Below are positions 7,733 to 15,999 of a stretch of DNA of 64,000 bases, one piece after another (the first letter of the stretch is position 1; every line of letters begins with the position of its first letter). The DNA is from Bog-756 sp963718405 (GTDB lineage: Bacteria; Actinomycetota; Acidimicrobiia; Acidimicrobiales; RAAP-2), in the NCBI GenBank assembly GCA_963718405.1, contig CAVQYZ010000005.1, positions 62,001-126,000 on the forward strand. Direction: 5' to 3'. The notes under the pieces are model-generated. The model ran no database searches, had not been told where the DNA came from, and saw nothing but the letters and a program-made list of their open reading frames with translations. The translations under genes and the position numbers were made by a program.

Positions 7733-7823
7733 TCAGCCTTCGGGTCGGGTGATCGAACGACCTCCTTGAGCTGCCCACCTCTCGGGGCCCGGCACCCTTG
7801 ACCGGATCCGGGTGCCGCTCGGG

Positions 7824-8345
7824 TCAGTCAGGCCCGGGCAGGTGCAGCAACTCTCTCCAATTTCCGAGCCGCTCGGCCACGGCTTCCGGTGTGAGCCGGA
7901 GTGCCTCTTCGACCACGCAGTCGGCAATGGCACGCTGGGACTTGTAGTGGTGCCCCGCCGACCGGAAGAGCGGTCCTCGGGCCTCCACCAGCTCTTCGGG
8001 GGCACCGCCCAGGAACCCCCACAACGTGAAGGCGAACGACAGGTCGTACACCGCCGGCGCCCGGCCGAAACGGGCGCACCGCCGCATGGCCACCGCGGTG
8101 CATCCGGCGATGGCGTCCTCGGCGGTCTCCCCGGCGACGAGCTGAAGCCGGTCCTCGAACCTCCGGGCCAGTTTGAGGGCAAATCCCTGGTCGGGACCGG
8201 GATTCCCCAACTGCATCCCCCCGGGCTGGGAGGCTCCCCGAAGCTCGGACGGCCGCGACTGGGTCCAGATGCTCGGCACCTGCAACCGGTAGGCCGGGCG
8301 AACCTGATCGGCCTCGACGATGGGGACGAAACTGGGCTGGGTCAC
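7824..8345 (-). CDS. hypothetical protein
   Basis: A 173-residue protein without a recognised family. It begins MTQPSFVPIVEADQVRPAYR, has a proline- and glycine-rich first 50 residues, then an alpha-helical region (LKLARRFEDRLQLVAGETAE, AIADCVVEEALRLTPEAVAERL). Two cysteines sit in AIAGCTAVAMRRCARFG. There is no signal peptide and no clear membrane span. It follows cimA on the same strand, with 30 bases between, so it may be co-transcribed with leuB-ilvE-cimA. Codon use matches its neighbours. Confidence 0.6.
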   Translation of the reverse strand: MTQPSFVPIVEADQVRPAYRLQVPSIWTQSRPSELRGASQPGGMQLGNPGPDQGFALKLARRFEDRLQLVAGETAEDAIAGCTAVAMRRCARFGRAPAVYDLSFAFTLWGFLGGAPEELVEARGPLFRSAGHHYKSQRAIADCVVEEALRLTPEAVAERLGNWRELLHLPGPD

Positions 8346-8376
8346 GGTGATGCTCCTGAGTGGTGGTTAATGCGGT

Positions 8377-10155
8377 TCAGTCTTTACCAGGCACGCCCGG
8401 AGACGCCCCTGCTCGGAGCAGACCGTAGACGATCGAGTCGGAGAGGGCCTGCCAGGAGGCGGCGATGATGTTCTCGGATACCCCGATGGTGGTCCAGGTC
8501 CGGTCGCCGTCCGTGGAGTCGATGAGCACCCGGGTCACCGAGCCGGTCCCCTTGGCCGAGTCGAGGACCCGGACCCGGTAGTCGACCAGGTGCACCCCGG
8601 CCAGGGTCGGGTAGTGCGAGCCGATCGCTCCTCTCACCGCTCCGTCCAGGGCGTTGACCGGACCATTCCCCTCGGCCGTGGCCACGATGCGCTCGTTGCC
8701 CACGAGGACCTTGACGGTGGCTTCGGTCGACTCCCCCTGGCCGTGGTCGGCGATGACCCGGTACGACTCCAGTTCGAAGAACTCCTGCTCCCAGCCGGTC
8801 GAGTTGCGGAGCAGCAGTTCGAGGGACCCGTCGGCCACCTCGAAGTGATAGCCCTCGTACTCCAGGCGCTTGAGGGAGTCGAGCACCGAGGCCATGGCCT
8901 GGGAGTCGAGCTCGAGTCCCAGCTCTTTGGCCTTCATGGCCAGCGTCGAGCGCCCGGCCATCTCGGACACCACGAACCGGGTCCCGTTGCCGACCAGCTC
9001 CGGGACGATGTGCTCATAGGCGTCCGAGCGGCGGGCGATGGCTGACGTGTGAAGCCCGGCCTTATGGGCGAACACCGACCCTCCGACGAAAGGCTGCTGG
9101 GGGTTGGGGGCGATGTTCACCAGCTCGGAGATGTGGTGGGAGACCGGGGTGAGCAGTTCCAGCCGGTCCGAGGGGATGGTCTGCACCCGCAACTTGAGGC
9201 TCAGGTCGGGGATGGCCGCCGACAGGTCGGTGTTACCGGCGCGCTCCCCGTAGCCGTTCACACAGCCCTGCACCTGGGTGGCCCCGACCCCGACGGCCAC
9301 CAGTGAGTTGGCCACCGCGCAGCCGCTGTCGTTGTGGAAGTGCACCCCGACCTGGGTCTCGAAGCCGCCGACCACATCGGCCACGATGCGCTCGATCTCA
9401 AAGGGGAGGCTTCCCCCGTTGGTGTCGCACAGCACCAGGGTCTCGGCCCCGGCCTCCTCGGCGGCCCGCAGGATCCGCCGGGCGAACGGCGCATTGGCCT
9501 TGTACCCGTCGAAGAAGTGCTCCGCATCGAGGAACACCCGGAGATCGTTGGCCCGCAGGAACTCCACCGAGTCGGCCACCATGGCCACCGCCTCGTCGAG
9601 GGTGGTGCGCAGGGCGTCCACCACGTGCATCTCCGAGGACTTGGCCACGATGCACACTGCCTCGGTCTGGGCATTGACCAGATGGCGGAGCGTCTCGTCG
9701 TCCTCAGCCCGGACTCCGGCCCTCCGGGTGGAACCGAACGCCACCAGGGTCGACCTTGACAACGACAGCTCGTTCGGAGCCCGGGCAAAGAACTCCTCGT
9801 CCTTGGGATTGGCCCCCGGCCACCCACCTTCGATGAAGGTCACGCCGAGGTGGTCGAGCTGTTCGGCCACCTTCAGCTTGTCGTCCACCGTCAGCGACAG
9901 ACCTTCTTGCTGGGATCCGTCCCGGAGGGTGGTGTCGAAGACATCTACGGCGGTGGGCAGGGCTGGGAGATCGAAGTCGTGCCCGGCTCCACTCCTCGGC
10001 TGGTCCCCGGCCTCCCGACGATCGGCGTGGGCGTGCTGCCCGGGGGTCATCGGATGACTGTGGCTGACGCCCTTCCCGTGCGAGTGGACATGGCCGGTCG
10101 GGGCCCGGCCACCCTTGAACGTTTCGTCATTGAGAGTGGGGCCGTCATTCGACAT
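8377..10155 (-). CDS. cimA: (R)-citramalate synthase
   Basis: A 592-residue member of the isopropylmalate/homocitrate synthase family. It joins pyruvate and acetyl-CoA to citramalate, the start of the threonine-independent isoleucine route. VFDTTLRDGSQQEGLSL (residues 72-88) is the catalytic and metal motif, GVHFHNDSGCAVANSL gives the metal-binding HxH, and NGYGERAGNTDL is typical. The C-terminal third is the LeuA-type allosteric domain (isoleucine feedback). Sub-family call is from overall pattern. The first 60 residues carry an odd histidine-rich stretch (seven His between 22 and 43). The start overlaps ilvE by 11 bases, so translation is coupled. A later start at 10050 would remove part of the extension. 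Confidence 0.9.
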   Translation of the reverse strand: MSNDGPTLNDETFKGGRAPTGHVHSHGKGVSHSHPMTPGQHAHADRREAGDQPRSGAGHDFDLPALPTAVDVFDTTLRDGSQQEGLSLTVDDKLKVAEQLDHLGVTFIEGGWPGANPKDEEFFARAPNELSLSRSTLVAFGSTRRAGVRAEDDETLRHLVNAQTEAVCIVAKSSEMHVVDALRTTLDEAVAMVADSVEFLRANDLRVFLDAEHFFDGYKANAPFARRILRAAEEAGAETLVLCDTNGGSLPFEIERIVADVVGGFETQVGVHFHNDSGCAVANSLVAVGVGATQVQGCVNGYGERAGNTDLSAAIPDLSLKLRVQTIPSDRLELLTPVSHHISELVNIAPNPQQPFVGGSVFAHKAGLHTSAIARRSDAYEHIVPELVGNGTRFVVSEMAGRSTLAMKAKELGLELDSQAMASVLDSLKRLEYEGYHFEVADGSLELLLRNSTGWEQEFFELESYRVIADHGQGESTEATVKVLVGNERIVATAEGNGPVNALDGAVRGAIGSHYPTLAGVHLVDYRVRVLDSAKGTGSVTRVLIDSTDGDRTWTTIGVSENIIAASWQALSDSIVYGLLRAGASPGVPGKD

Positions 10156-11074
10156 AGTCCAACCAGTCCTTGTACTGGTCCACCTCGCCGCGCAGGGTGG
10201 CGAAGAAGGTCTGCTGCAGCTTCTGGGTGATCGGGCCGGGCTTGCCCTCGCCCACCTGGCGGTCGTCCACCGACCTGATCGGCACCAGCTCGGCGGCCGT
10301 TCCCGTCAGGAAGGCCTCATCGGCGGTGTAGAGGTCGGTGCGGATGATCGGTTCGTACGACACGGCGTAGCCAAGGTCGCGGGCGATGGTCTCGATCGAC
10401 TGCTGGGTGATCCCCTCGAGCGCTCCCGAATCCGACGTCGGAGGGGTGATCAGGCGCCCCTTGCGGACGATGAAGATGTTCTCGCCGGTGCACTCGCTGA
10501 CCGTGCCGTCCGGGGCCAGCAGGATGGCCTCGTCATAGCCGGCCTTCAACGCCTCCACCTTGGCCAGTGACGAGTTCACATACATGCCGGTGCCCTTGGC
10601 CGCGGTAGGCACGGCGTTGGGGTCGTGGCGCCGCCATGAGCTGATCTTGGTAGAGACGCCGTTGGCGATGCCGTCCTCGCCGAGGTAGGTGCCCCACGGC
10701 CAGGCGGCGATGGACACGTTGACCGGGCACGGGATGGGGTTGAGCCCCATCTCGCCGTAGCCCAGGTACACCAGGGGCCGGATGTAGCACCCGTCATCCA
10801 ACCCGTTGACCCGGACCACGGTCCGGGAGGCGTCCACCAGGTCGTCGACGGTGTAGGGGACATCGATCATGAAGATCTTGGCCGACGTGAAGAGCCGCTC
10901 GATGTGGTCCCGCAACCGGAAGACGGCCACCCCCCGGGCGGTGGGGTAGGCCCGGATGCCTTCGAACACGCCCGATCCGTAGTGCATGGTGTGGGTGAGC
11001 ACATGCACGGTGGCGTCGGCCCAGTCGACCAGCTCTCCGTCCATCCAGATCTTCTCAGTGGGGGTCAGGGGCAT
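10145..11074 (-). CDS. ilvE: branched-chain amino acid aminotransferase
   Basis: A 309-residue fold-type IV PLP enzyme that makes the last step of Leu, Ile and Val synthesis. It starts PTEKIWMDGELVDWADATVH and contains HYGSGVFEGIRAY, the mark of the group I BCAT. NSSLAKVEALKAGYDEAILL holds the PLP-binding lysine, and SECTGENIFIVRKGRLITPP is the phosphate-cup segment. It sits 3 bases after leuB and overlaps cimA, in one operon. Confidence 0.95.
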   Translation of the reverse strand: MPLTPTEKIWMDGELVDWADATVHVLTHTMHYGSGVFEGIRAYPTARGVAVFRLRDHIERLFTSAKIFMIDVPYTVDDLVDASRTVVRVNGLDDGCYIRPLVYLGYGEMGLNPIPCPVNVSIAAWPWGTYLGEDGIANGVSTKISSWRRHDPNAVPTAAKGTGMYVNSSLAKVEALKAGYDEAILLAPDGTVSECTGENIFIVRKGRLITPPTSDSGALEGITQQSIETIARDLGYAVSYEPIIRTDLYTADEAFLTGTAAELVPIRSVDDRQVGEGKPGPITQKLQQTFFATLRGEVDQYKDWLDYVE

Positions 11075-11077
11075 GGC

Positions 11078-12097
11078 TCAGAGCCTTTCTGCGATGGCGT
11101 CGCCGATGGCGGCGGTGGAGAGGTCGGGGTCGGGACGGGAGGCGATGAACTCGGTGACCGCCTGGGTCACCTTCTCGGCGGCCGAGGACTCGCCGAGGTG
11201 ATCGAGCATGAGGGCGGCCGAGCGGATGGCGGCCGCCGGGTTGGCCCGACCGGTACCGGCAATGTCGTGGGCGGCTCCATGGACCGGCTCGAAGAGCGAC
11301 GGACCCGTGCGGTCGGGGTTGAGGTTGGCCGATGCTGCGTAACCGATGCCGCCGGCTACCGCGCCGGCCAGGTCGGTGATGATGTCACCGAAGAGATTGT
11401 CGGTGACGATCACGTCGTACCGTCCGGCGTCCTCGACGAGGTAGATGCACGTGGCATCGACGTGGTTGTAGTCGCGGCTGACATCGGAGAAGTCAGTGGA
11501 GACTTCGTTGACGGTGCGCTGCCACAGGTCGCCGGCGAAGGTCAACACGTTGGTCTTGTGAACCAGGGTGAGATGGTGACGGGGCCGGGTCGAGGCCAGG
11601 GCGAAGGCAAACCGGGCGCACCGCTCGACCCCATGTCGGGTATTGACCGATCCCTGGGTGGCCACCTCGTAGGGAGTCCCCTTTCGGAGGAATCCCCCTT
11701 CGCCGGCGTAGGTGCCCTCGGTGTTCTCGCGGATCACCACGAAGTCGCACTCCGGGGCCAGCGCCCCGGGCACGCCGTTGAAGGGGCGCATGTTTATGTA
11801 GAGGTCCAGCTCGAAGCGGAGACGGAGTAGGAGGCCGCGCTCGAGGGCACCCGACGGCACGGCGGTGGAACCAACCGGTGGGCCGACGGCCCCGAGGAGG
11901 ATGGCATCCTGGCCCCGGAGCTCCTCCAGGACCGGATCGGGCAGGATCTCGCCGGTCCGGATGTAACGGTCGGCTCCGAGGTCGTACTCCGTGGTGGCCA
12001 GGGTCACCCCGGCCGCGCTCACCACTTTGAGGGCCTCGGCCACCACTTCGGGCCCGATGCCGTCCCCTCCGACGATCCCCACCTTGTGCGTGCTCAC
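11078..12097 (-). CDS. leuB: 3-isopropylmalate dehydrogenase
   Basis: A 339-residue decarboxylating dehydrogenase of the leucine pathway. Visible: VGIVGGDGIGPEVVAEAL at the N-terminus, LRFELDLYINMRPF, FVVIRENTEGTYAGEGG, VHKTNVLTFAGDLW with the catalytic Lys, and the NAD/metal part VTDNLFGDIITDLAG and PVHGAAHDIAGTGRANPAA. The closely related (R)-3-methylmalate reaction of the citramalate route can be done by the same enzyme, which fits its place with cimA. First gene of the operon, behind a 0.2-kb attenuator-like leader. Confidence 0.93.
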   Translation of the reverse strand: MSTHKVGIVGGDGIGPEVVAEALKVVSAAGVTLATTEYDLGADRYIRTGEILPDPVLEELRGQDAILLGAVGPPVGSTAVPSGALERGLLLRLRFELDLYINMRPFNGVPGALAPECDFVVIRENTEGTYAGEGGFLRKGTPYEVATQGSVNTRHGVERCARFAFALASTRPRHHLTLVHKTNVLTFAGDLWQRTVNEVSTDFSDVSRDYNHVDATCIYLVEDAGRYDVIVTDNLFGDIITDLAGAVAGGIGYAASANLNPDRTGPSLFEPVHGAAHDIAGTGRANPAAAIRSAALMLDHLGESSAAEKVTQAVTEFIASRPDPDLSTAAIGDAIAERL

Positions 12098-12276
12098 TGT
12101 CCTCAGTTCCTCTGCCCGTTTTCTTTATCTTGTCTTGTCGTTCTGTCCGGTCTTCAACCGTGCGCTGCCTCGGGTTTAGCTCAACCGGCTCCCGGCCGGA
12201 TGGACCAACGAGGTGACCTACGCCGGATCGGGCGCCCCGCCGGAGCGACCGGTTCAACCCGGTTGTCCGGCAATTG

Positions 12277-12301
12277 AAAAACCGCCCACCAAGTGGACGG
12301 T
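12277..12301 (-). terminator. intrinsic terminator in the leuB leader (attenuator)
   Basis: Minus-strand ACCGTCCAC-TTG-GTGGGCGGT makes a 9-bp stem (one G-U pair) with a 3-base loop, followed by TTTTT. It lies about 180 bases before leuB and after a short leader reading frame, so it is better read as an attenuator than as the end of the upstream usp gene, although the latter cannot be excluded. Confidence 0.65.
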
Positions 12302-12305
12302 CGAC

Positions 12306-12331
12306 AGGCACATACCGGTTGGCATGTGCCT
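12306..12331 (-). promoter_or_regulatory. leader hairpin upstream of the attenuator terminator
   Basis: AGGCACAT-N10-ATGTGCCT is a perfect 8-bp dyad whose 5' arm overlaps the TAG stop of the leader peptide. Only 4 bases separate it from the terminator stem. In attenuation systems such a hairpin pauses polymerase or sequesters the terminator arm; which applies here needs folding of the whole leader. Confidence 0.5.
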
Positions 12332-12377
12332 ACTGAATAATCGTTACCTTGCCGTGGACGTCACGTCGCGTACCCAT
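12330..12377 (-). CDS. leader peptide of the leuB-ilvE-cimA attenuator
   Basis: A 15-residue reading frame, MGTRRDVHGKVTIIQ, with GGAGG 4 bases before its ATG. Val, Thr, Ile and Ile are the last residues before the final Gln; these are products or relatives of the pathway encoded downstream. The stop codon lies in the 5' arm of the first hairpin, and the terminator follows. Ribosome stalling at Val/Ile codons would decide whether polymerase reads through. This is inferred from layout, and such short frames also occur by chance. Confidence 0.55.
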   Translation of the reverse strand: MGTRRDVHGKVTIIQ

Positions 12378-12386
12378 AAGGCCTCC

Positions 12387-12416
12387 AGTGTCCCCCGATC
12401 GGGGGGCAGACGTCAA
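12387..12416 (-). promoter_or_regulatory. candidate promoter of the leuB-ilvE-cimA leader
   Basis: Minus-strand TTGACG (12416-12411) and GACACT (12392-12387) are 18 bases apart. The spacer holds a palindrome of 14 bases (CCCCCGATCGGGGG). The -10 ends 9 bases before the leader ATG, so transcripts would be nearly leaderless and would exclude the GGAGG; an upstream promoter is therefore also possible. Confidence 0.35.
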
Positions 12417-12458
12417 CCCCAGCGGTCCCCGGGACTCCCCGGGCGGTCGGGCACCGGC

Positions 12459-12893
12459 TCAGACGGTCTTGGCCACCAGCACGTTGCAGCCGGCCTTATG
12501 GGCCACGCTGTTGGGGACCGAGCCCAGGATCCGTCGCTTCCCCCGCATGCCCTTGCTACCCACGACGATCAGGTCGGCGCCGACCGTGTCGGCCACCCGG
12601 ACGATGACATCGGCCGGGTCCCCCGCCTCGGAGTGGATCTGGACGTCGAGACCCTCGACCCCCTCGGCCACACTCTCGAGCATGCCCTGGGCCAGCCTGA
12701 CCGCCAGCCCACCACCCGATGGGTCGGACACATTGGCCCCGCCGGCCGGCACGGCTACCGCCGTCGGCGAGTGGACCCCGATGACCAGGTGGAGGGTGGC
12801 CCCGTTCTGGTGGGCCAATCGGACGGCCAAAGCCACTGCTTCAGATGCCGTGTCGGAACCATCGGTGCCGACAACGATGTTGGAAAATACCAA
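12459..12893 (-). CDS. universal stress protein (UspA family)
   Basis: A 144-residue single Usp domain. It starts FSNIVVGTDGSDTASEAVAL, and near the C-terminus has DLIVVGSKGMRGKRRILGSV followed by NSVAHKAGCNVLVAKT, the GxxG-(x9)-G(S/T) ATP-binding pattern. A TTG at 12893 is taken as start, because the family begins here and GGGGGTGGG lies before it. It is separated from leuB by the attenuator region. Usp proteins act in the cytoplasm under stress; the specific role is unknown. Confidence 0.88.
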   Translation of the reverse strand: MVFSNIVVGTDGSDTASEAVALAVRLAHQNGATLHLVIGVHSPTAVAVPAGGANVSDPSGGGLAVRLAQGMLESVAEGVEGLDVQIHSEAGDPADVIVRVADTVGADLIVVGSKGMRGKRRILGSVPNSVAHKAGCNVLVAKTV

Positions 12894-12949
12894 GGCCCAC
12901 CCCCTGTAGTCACTGCCCTCGAAATCCGAATGGTAGCGGACGGCCCGCT

Positions 12950-13597
12950 TCAGTCGAGGATGGCAGGATCCAGCGGGTCGCCGGCCATGTCCCGCCACGG
13001 GACGGCGCCCTGGCGGAGGCAGCGGGTAGCCGGCCCCCGGCATTCCACGACCGTAGAGGGCGCTCCGGCACATCTCCCACCATCCAGCACCACCACCGGC
13101 TGTTCCACATCGGACAGCTCCGCCAGCACCTCCGCCGCCGTGGTGGCCGGAGGGGCCCCGTGCCGGTTGGCACTGGTCACGGCCAGCGGGCCGAGCGCCC
13201 GGCACAGCTGCCCGATGGAGGGATGGTCCGGCCACCTCACCCCGACGGTCATCCGGGCCGAGGGCGGCCCGCCCAGGTCCACCGTGAAGCCGGGGGCCCG
13301 GGGTACCACCAGGGTCAGCGCACCGGGCCAGTACCTGGTGGCCAGGTGCCGGGCTGCAATGCCCAGGGAGCCGGCCACCGCATCCACCTGATCGTCGGTG
13401 GCCACCAGCACCGGCAGCGGGACGTCCCTCGGTCGGCCTTTCAGGGCGAACAGCCGGTCGACGGAGCCGGGCACCGACGGGTCGACGGCCAGCCCATAGA
13501 CGGTGTCGGTGGGCACGGCCACCACCTGTCCGGCGGCCAAGGCCTCGAGGGCCGCAGCCACTCCCCCCGGGTCCGAGGCCAGCGGAGCCACCTTCAC
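12950..13597 (-). CDS. tsaC: threonylcarbamoyl-AMP synthase (TsaC/YrdC/Sua5 family)
   Basis: A 215-residue YrdC-fold enzyme that makes L-threonylcarbamoyl-AMP for the t6A modification of ANN-decoding tRNAs. GGVAAALEALAAGQVVAVPT then DTVYGLAVD is the signature, followed by LFALKGRPRDVPLPVLV, ATRYWPGALTLVV and LAVTSANRHGAPPATTA. It lacks the extra C-terminal Sua5 domain. The GTG start overlaps the prmC stop (GTGA), so it is coupled to prmC, the same order as in mycobacteria. Confidence 0.92.
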   Translation of the reverse strand: MKVAPLASDPGGVAAALEALAAGQVVAVPTDTVYGLAVDPSVPGSVDRLFALKGRPRDVPLPVLVATDDQVDAVAGSLGIAARHLATRYWPGALTLVVPRAPGFTVDLGGPPSARMTVGVRWPDHPSIGQLCRALGPLAVTSANRHGAPPATTAAEVLAELSDVEQPVVVLDGGRCAGAPSTVVECRGPATRCLRQGAVPWRDMAGDPLDPAILD

Positions 13598-14457
13598 CAC
13601 CGGGCCACCAGGGTCCGGAGTCGCCCGGCCAGGTCCCGTTCTGCGGATACCGAGCCGAAGCCGGCCCGGCGGGCACAGGCCAACCCCGGTTCGGCCAGGG
13701 ACGGGGCTATCTCCATCACCATGGCACCGTGGGGGGCCAACCACCTTGGTGCGCCCGAGATAATGGCGGCGATGGCCGCCATTCCTGGCACCCCAGCATC
13801 ATCGCTCCCCGCCACCAGCGCCTCTTTGGGCTCCCAGAGGCGGACCGTCGGGTCCAGCGCCGGGTACTCGGACTCGGTCACGTAGGGCGGATTGGACACC
13901 AGCAGGTCCACCCGGCCGACCAGTGAGGAGGGGAGGGCCTCGAACCAGCGACCCTCGGCCAGACGGACCCGGCCGGCCGCGGCCGGATCGGTCCGAGCCA
14001 GATCGGCCAGATTGGTCCGGGCCACCTCCAAAGCGGCTGTCGAGGCGTCCGTGGCCCAGATCTCCAGGCCCGGGCGGGAGGCGGCTCCCTCTACGGCCAA
14101 GGAGAGGGCGATGGCTCCCGAGCCGGTCCCGAGGTCGACGCAGACCGTGTGGTCCTGCGAATCAGAGGGGACCCGCTCCAACTCCCTGAGCGCCACCCCC
14201 ACCACTTGCTCGGTCTCGGGTCGGGGAATCAGCACCCTGGGGTCGACGGCCAGCTCGATCGATCGGAACGGCCAACGGCCCAGCACGTACTGGAGGGGCT
14301 CGCCGGCCCTTCGGCGTTCCGCCAGCGCCGGGGCCAGGTCCACCCCGGCGTGGTCAACGATCCAGACCGCCTCCTGTCTCGAGCCCAATTGCTCAGCGAT
14401 GGCAGCCACGACCTGTCGACGCTCGTCGTCTCGACCGGGAGCCTCTTCGGGCGTCAT
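13594..14457 (-). CDS. prmC: peptide chain release factor glutamine methyltransferase
   Basis: A 287-residue SAM enzyme that methylates the Gln of the GGQ loop in RF1/RF2. The N-terminal substrate-binding helices include LGSRQEAVWIVDHAG and PLQYVLGRWPFRSIEL. The methyltransferase core has VCVDLGTGSGAIALSLA (SAM-binding), VDLLVSNPPYVTESE (the NPPY catalytic motif) and ALVAGSDDAGV. AGGTGA lies before the ATG at 14457. It follows prfA, its own substrate gene, and overlaps tsaC. Confidence 0.95.
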   Translation of the reverse strand: MTPEEAPGRDDERRQVVAAIAEQLGSRQEAVWIVDHAGVDLAPALAERRRAGEPLQYVLGRWPFRSIELAVDPRVLIPRPETEQVVGVALRELERVPSDSQDHTVCVDLGTGSGAIALSLAVEGAASRPGLEIWATDASTAALEVARTNLADLARTDPAAAGRVRLAEGRWFEALPSSLVGRVDLLVSNPPYVTESEYPALDPTVRLWEPKEALVAGSDDAGVPGMAAIAAIISGAPRWLAPHGAMVMEIAPSLAEPGLACARRAGFGSVSAERDLAGRLRTLVARW

Positions 14458-14491
14458 CGAACCGGTCACCTGGCCCCGCCCCACCCGAGCC

Positions 14492-15568
14492 TCACTCCTC
14501 GCCCAGCTGCTGGTAGCGCTTGTCAGCCATGAGGGCATCGGTCAGCTCGTCGAGATCACCCATCAGGATGCGGTCGAGCTTGTGCAGCGTGAGGTTGATC
14601 CGGTGGTCGGTGACCCGGTTGTCCTTGTAGTTGTAGGTACGGATCTTCTCCGAACGGCCGCCACCACCGACCTGGTTGCGTCGCTGCTCCGAGAGCTCGG
14701 CGGCCTGACGGTCCTGTTCGGCCTTGAGGAGCCGCGACCGCAGGACGATCATGGCCTTGGCCCGATTCTGGATCTGGCTCTTCTCGTCCTGCATGGCCAC
14801 CACGATCCCGGTCGGGAGGTGGGTGATGCGGACGGCCGAGTCGGTGGTGTTGACCGACTGGCCCCCCGGCCCCGTGGACCGGTAGACGTCGATCTTGAGG
14901 TCGCTGGGGTCGATGGCCACGTCGACCTCCTCGGCCTCGGGCAGTACCGCCACTGCCGAGGACGAGGTGTGGATGCGCCCTTTGGACTCGGTGACCGGTA
15001 CCCGCTGCACCCGGTGGGGCCCGCCCTCATGCTCCAGTCGTTGCCAGGCATCATCGCCCTTGACCACGAAGGTGATCTCATTGAGGCCGTCCCGCTCGGA
15101 GGGGCTGGACGAAAGGACCTCGAGCTTCCAGCCTCTGATGGCGGCATACCGGGAGTACATCTCGAAGAGGTCCTTGGCGAAGATGTTGGCCTCCTCCCCT
15201 CCCTCGGCCCCGCGGATCTCCATGATCACGTTGCGCCCGGCGTTCGGGTCCCTTGGCACCAGCAGGAGTCGGAGCTCCTCCCTCAGCCGGGTGATGTCCT
15301 GTTCGGCCTGACCCACCTCGACCTGAGCCAGCTCCCGCTCGTCGCCGGAGGAGTCGTTGTACATCTCGCGGGCCGCCTCGAGGTCCGACTCGGCGGCCTG
15401 CAGTTGGTGCCAAGCCCCGACCACCTCTTCGAGCTCGCGGTGCCGCCGCGAGACATCGCGGAGGCGACCCGGATCCGATGACAGGTTCGGATCGTTGAGC
15501 TCGGTGAGGACCCCGTCGTACTCCCGTTCGAGCTCGCTCAGGCGGTCATTGAACCGGTCGTGGGCCAC
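14492..15568 (-). CDS. prfA: peptide chain release factor 1
   Basis: 358 residues, normal for RF1. It reads UAA and UAG stop codons. The N-terminal helical domain (FNDRLSELEREYDGVLTEL) precedes domain 2 with GGPHRVQRVPVTESKGRIHT, then the catalytic GPGGQSVNTTDSAVRITH loop and the C-terminal RTYNYKDNRVTDHRINLTLH. The PVT tripeptide in RVPVTES-type position and the GGQ are consistent with type 1 rather than type 2. It lies 78 bases after rpmE and 34 before prmC. Confidence 0.97.
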   Translation of the reverse strand: MAHDRFNDRLSELEREYDGVLTELNDPNLSSDPGRLRDVSRRHRELEEVVGAWHQLQAAESDLEAAREMYNDSSGDERELAQVEVGQAEQDITRLREELRLLLVPRDPNAGRNVIMEIRGAEGGEEANIFAKDLFEMYSRYAAIRGWKLEVLSSSPSERDGLNEITFVVKGDDAWQRLEHEGGPHRVQRVPVTESKGRIHTSSSAVAVLPEAEEVDVAIDPSDLKIDVYRSTGPGGQSVNTTDSAVRITHLPTGIVVAMQDEKSQIQNRAKAMIVLRSRLLKAEQDRQAAELSEQRRNQVGGGGRSEKIRTYNYKDNRVTDHRINLTLHKLDRILMGDLDELTDALMADKRYQQLGEE

Positions 15569-15646
15569 GGGCCAAGGGTACTGCCATCGTCGAGATCACT
15601 CTCCCGCCCGGCCGCCGCCGGCGGGCCGGTGGGGAACCCCTTCGGA

Positions 15647-15883
15647 TCAGGATGCGGGTGGTGCGGTGGGCTTCTTGCGGGAGCCGGTCTTGGCGTAACG
15701 GCGCTGGAAGCGCTCGACCCGGCCACCGGAGTCCACCAGCTTCTGCTTGCCGGTGAAGAAGGGGTGGCACTCGTTGCACAGCTCGAGATGGATCTCCGGC
15801 TTGGTCGAACGAGTGGTGAAGGTGTTGCCGCAGGAGCAACGTACCGAGGCCTCGACGTACGTGGGGTGGATGTCAGTCTTCAT
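15647..15883 (-). CDS. rpmE: 50S ribosomal protein bL31, zinc-binding form
   Basis: 78 residues. MKTDIHPTYVEASVRCSCGN starts the protein, and Cys16, Cys18, Cys36 and Cys39 (CSC...CNEC) form the zinc site, so this is the C+ form made when zinc is sufficient. GKQKLVDSGGRVERFQRRY is the conserved end, followed by a basic tail. It sits between rho and prfA as in other actinobacteria. Confidence 0.96.
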   Translation of the reverse strand: MKTDIHPTYVEASVRCSCGNTFTTRSTKPEIHLELCNECHPFFTGKQKLVDSGGRVERFQRRYAKTGSRKKPTAPPAS

Positions 15884-15954
15884 GTGATTCTCCCGTGGTG
15901 GCGGTATACGGACGTCGAGTGACGCCCTTCCCGCAGCGGACAGAGTGTAACGGA

Positions 15955-15979
15955 GCCGGCGGGCTCATCGATCGCCGGC
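15955..15979 (-). terminator. hairpin between rho and rpmE
   Basis: GCCGGCG-N11-CGCCGGC is a perfect 7-bp stem 20 bases after the rho stop. The following minus-strand sequence has few T residues, so it is a weak intrinsic terminator or a processing hairpin. Confidence 0.35.
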
Positions 15980-15999
15980 CCCGGTGGTCAGGTCCGGGC

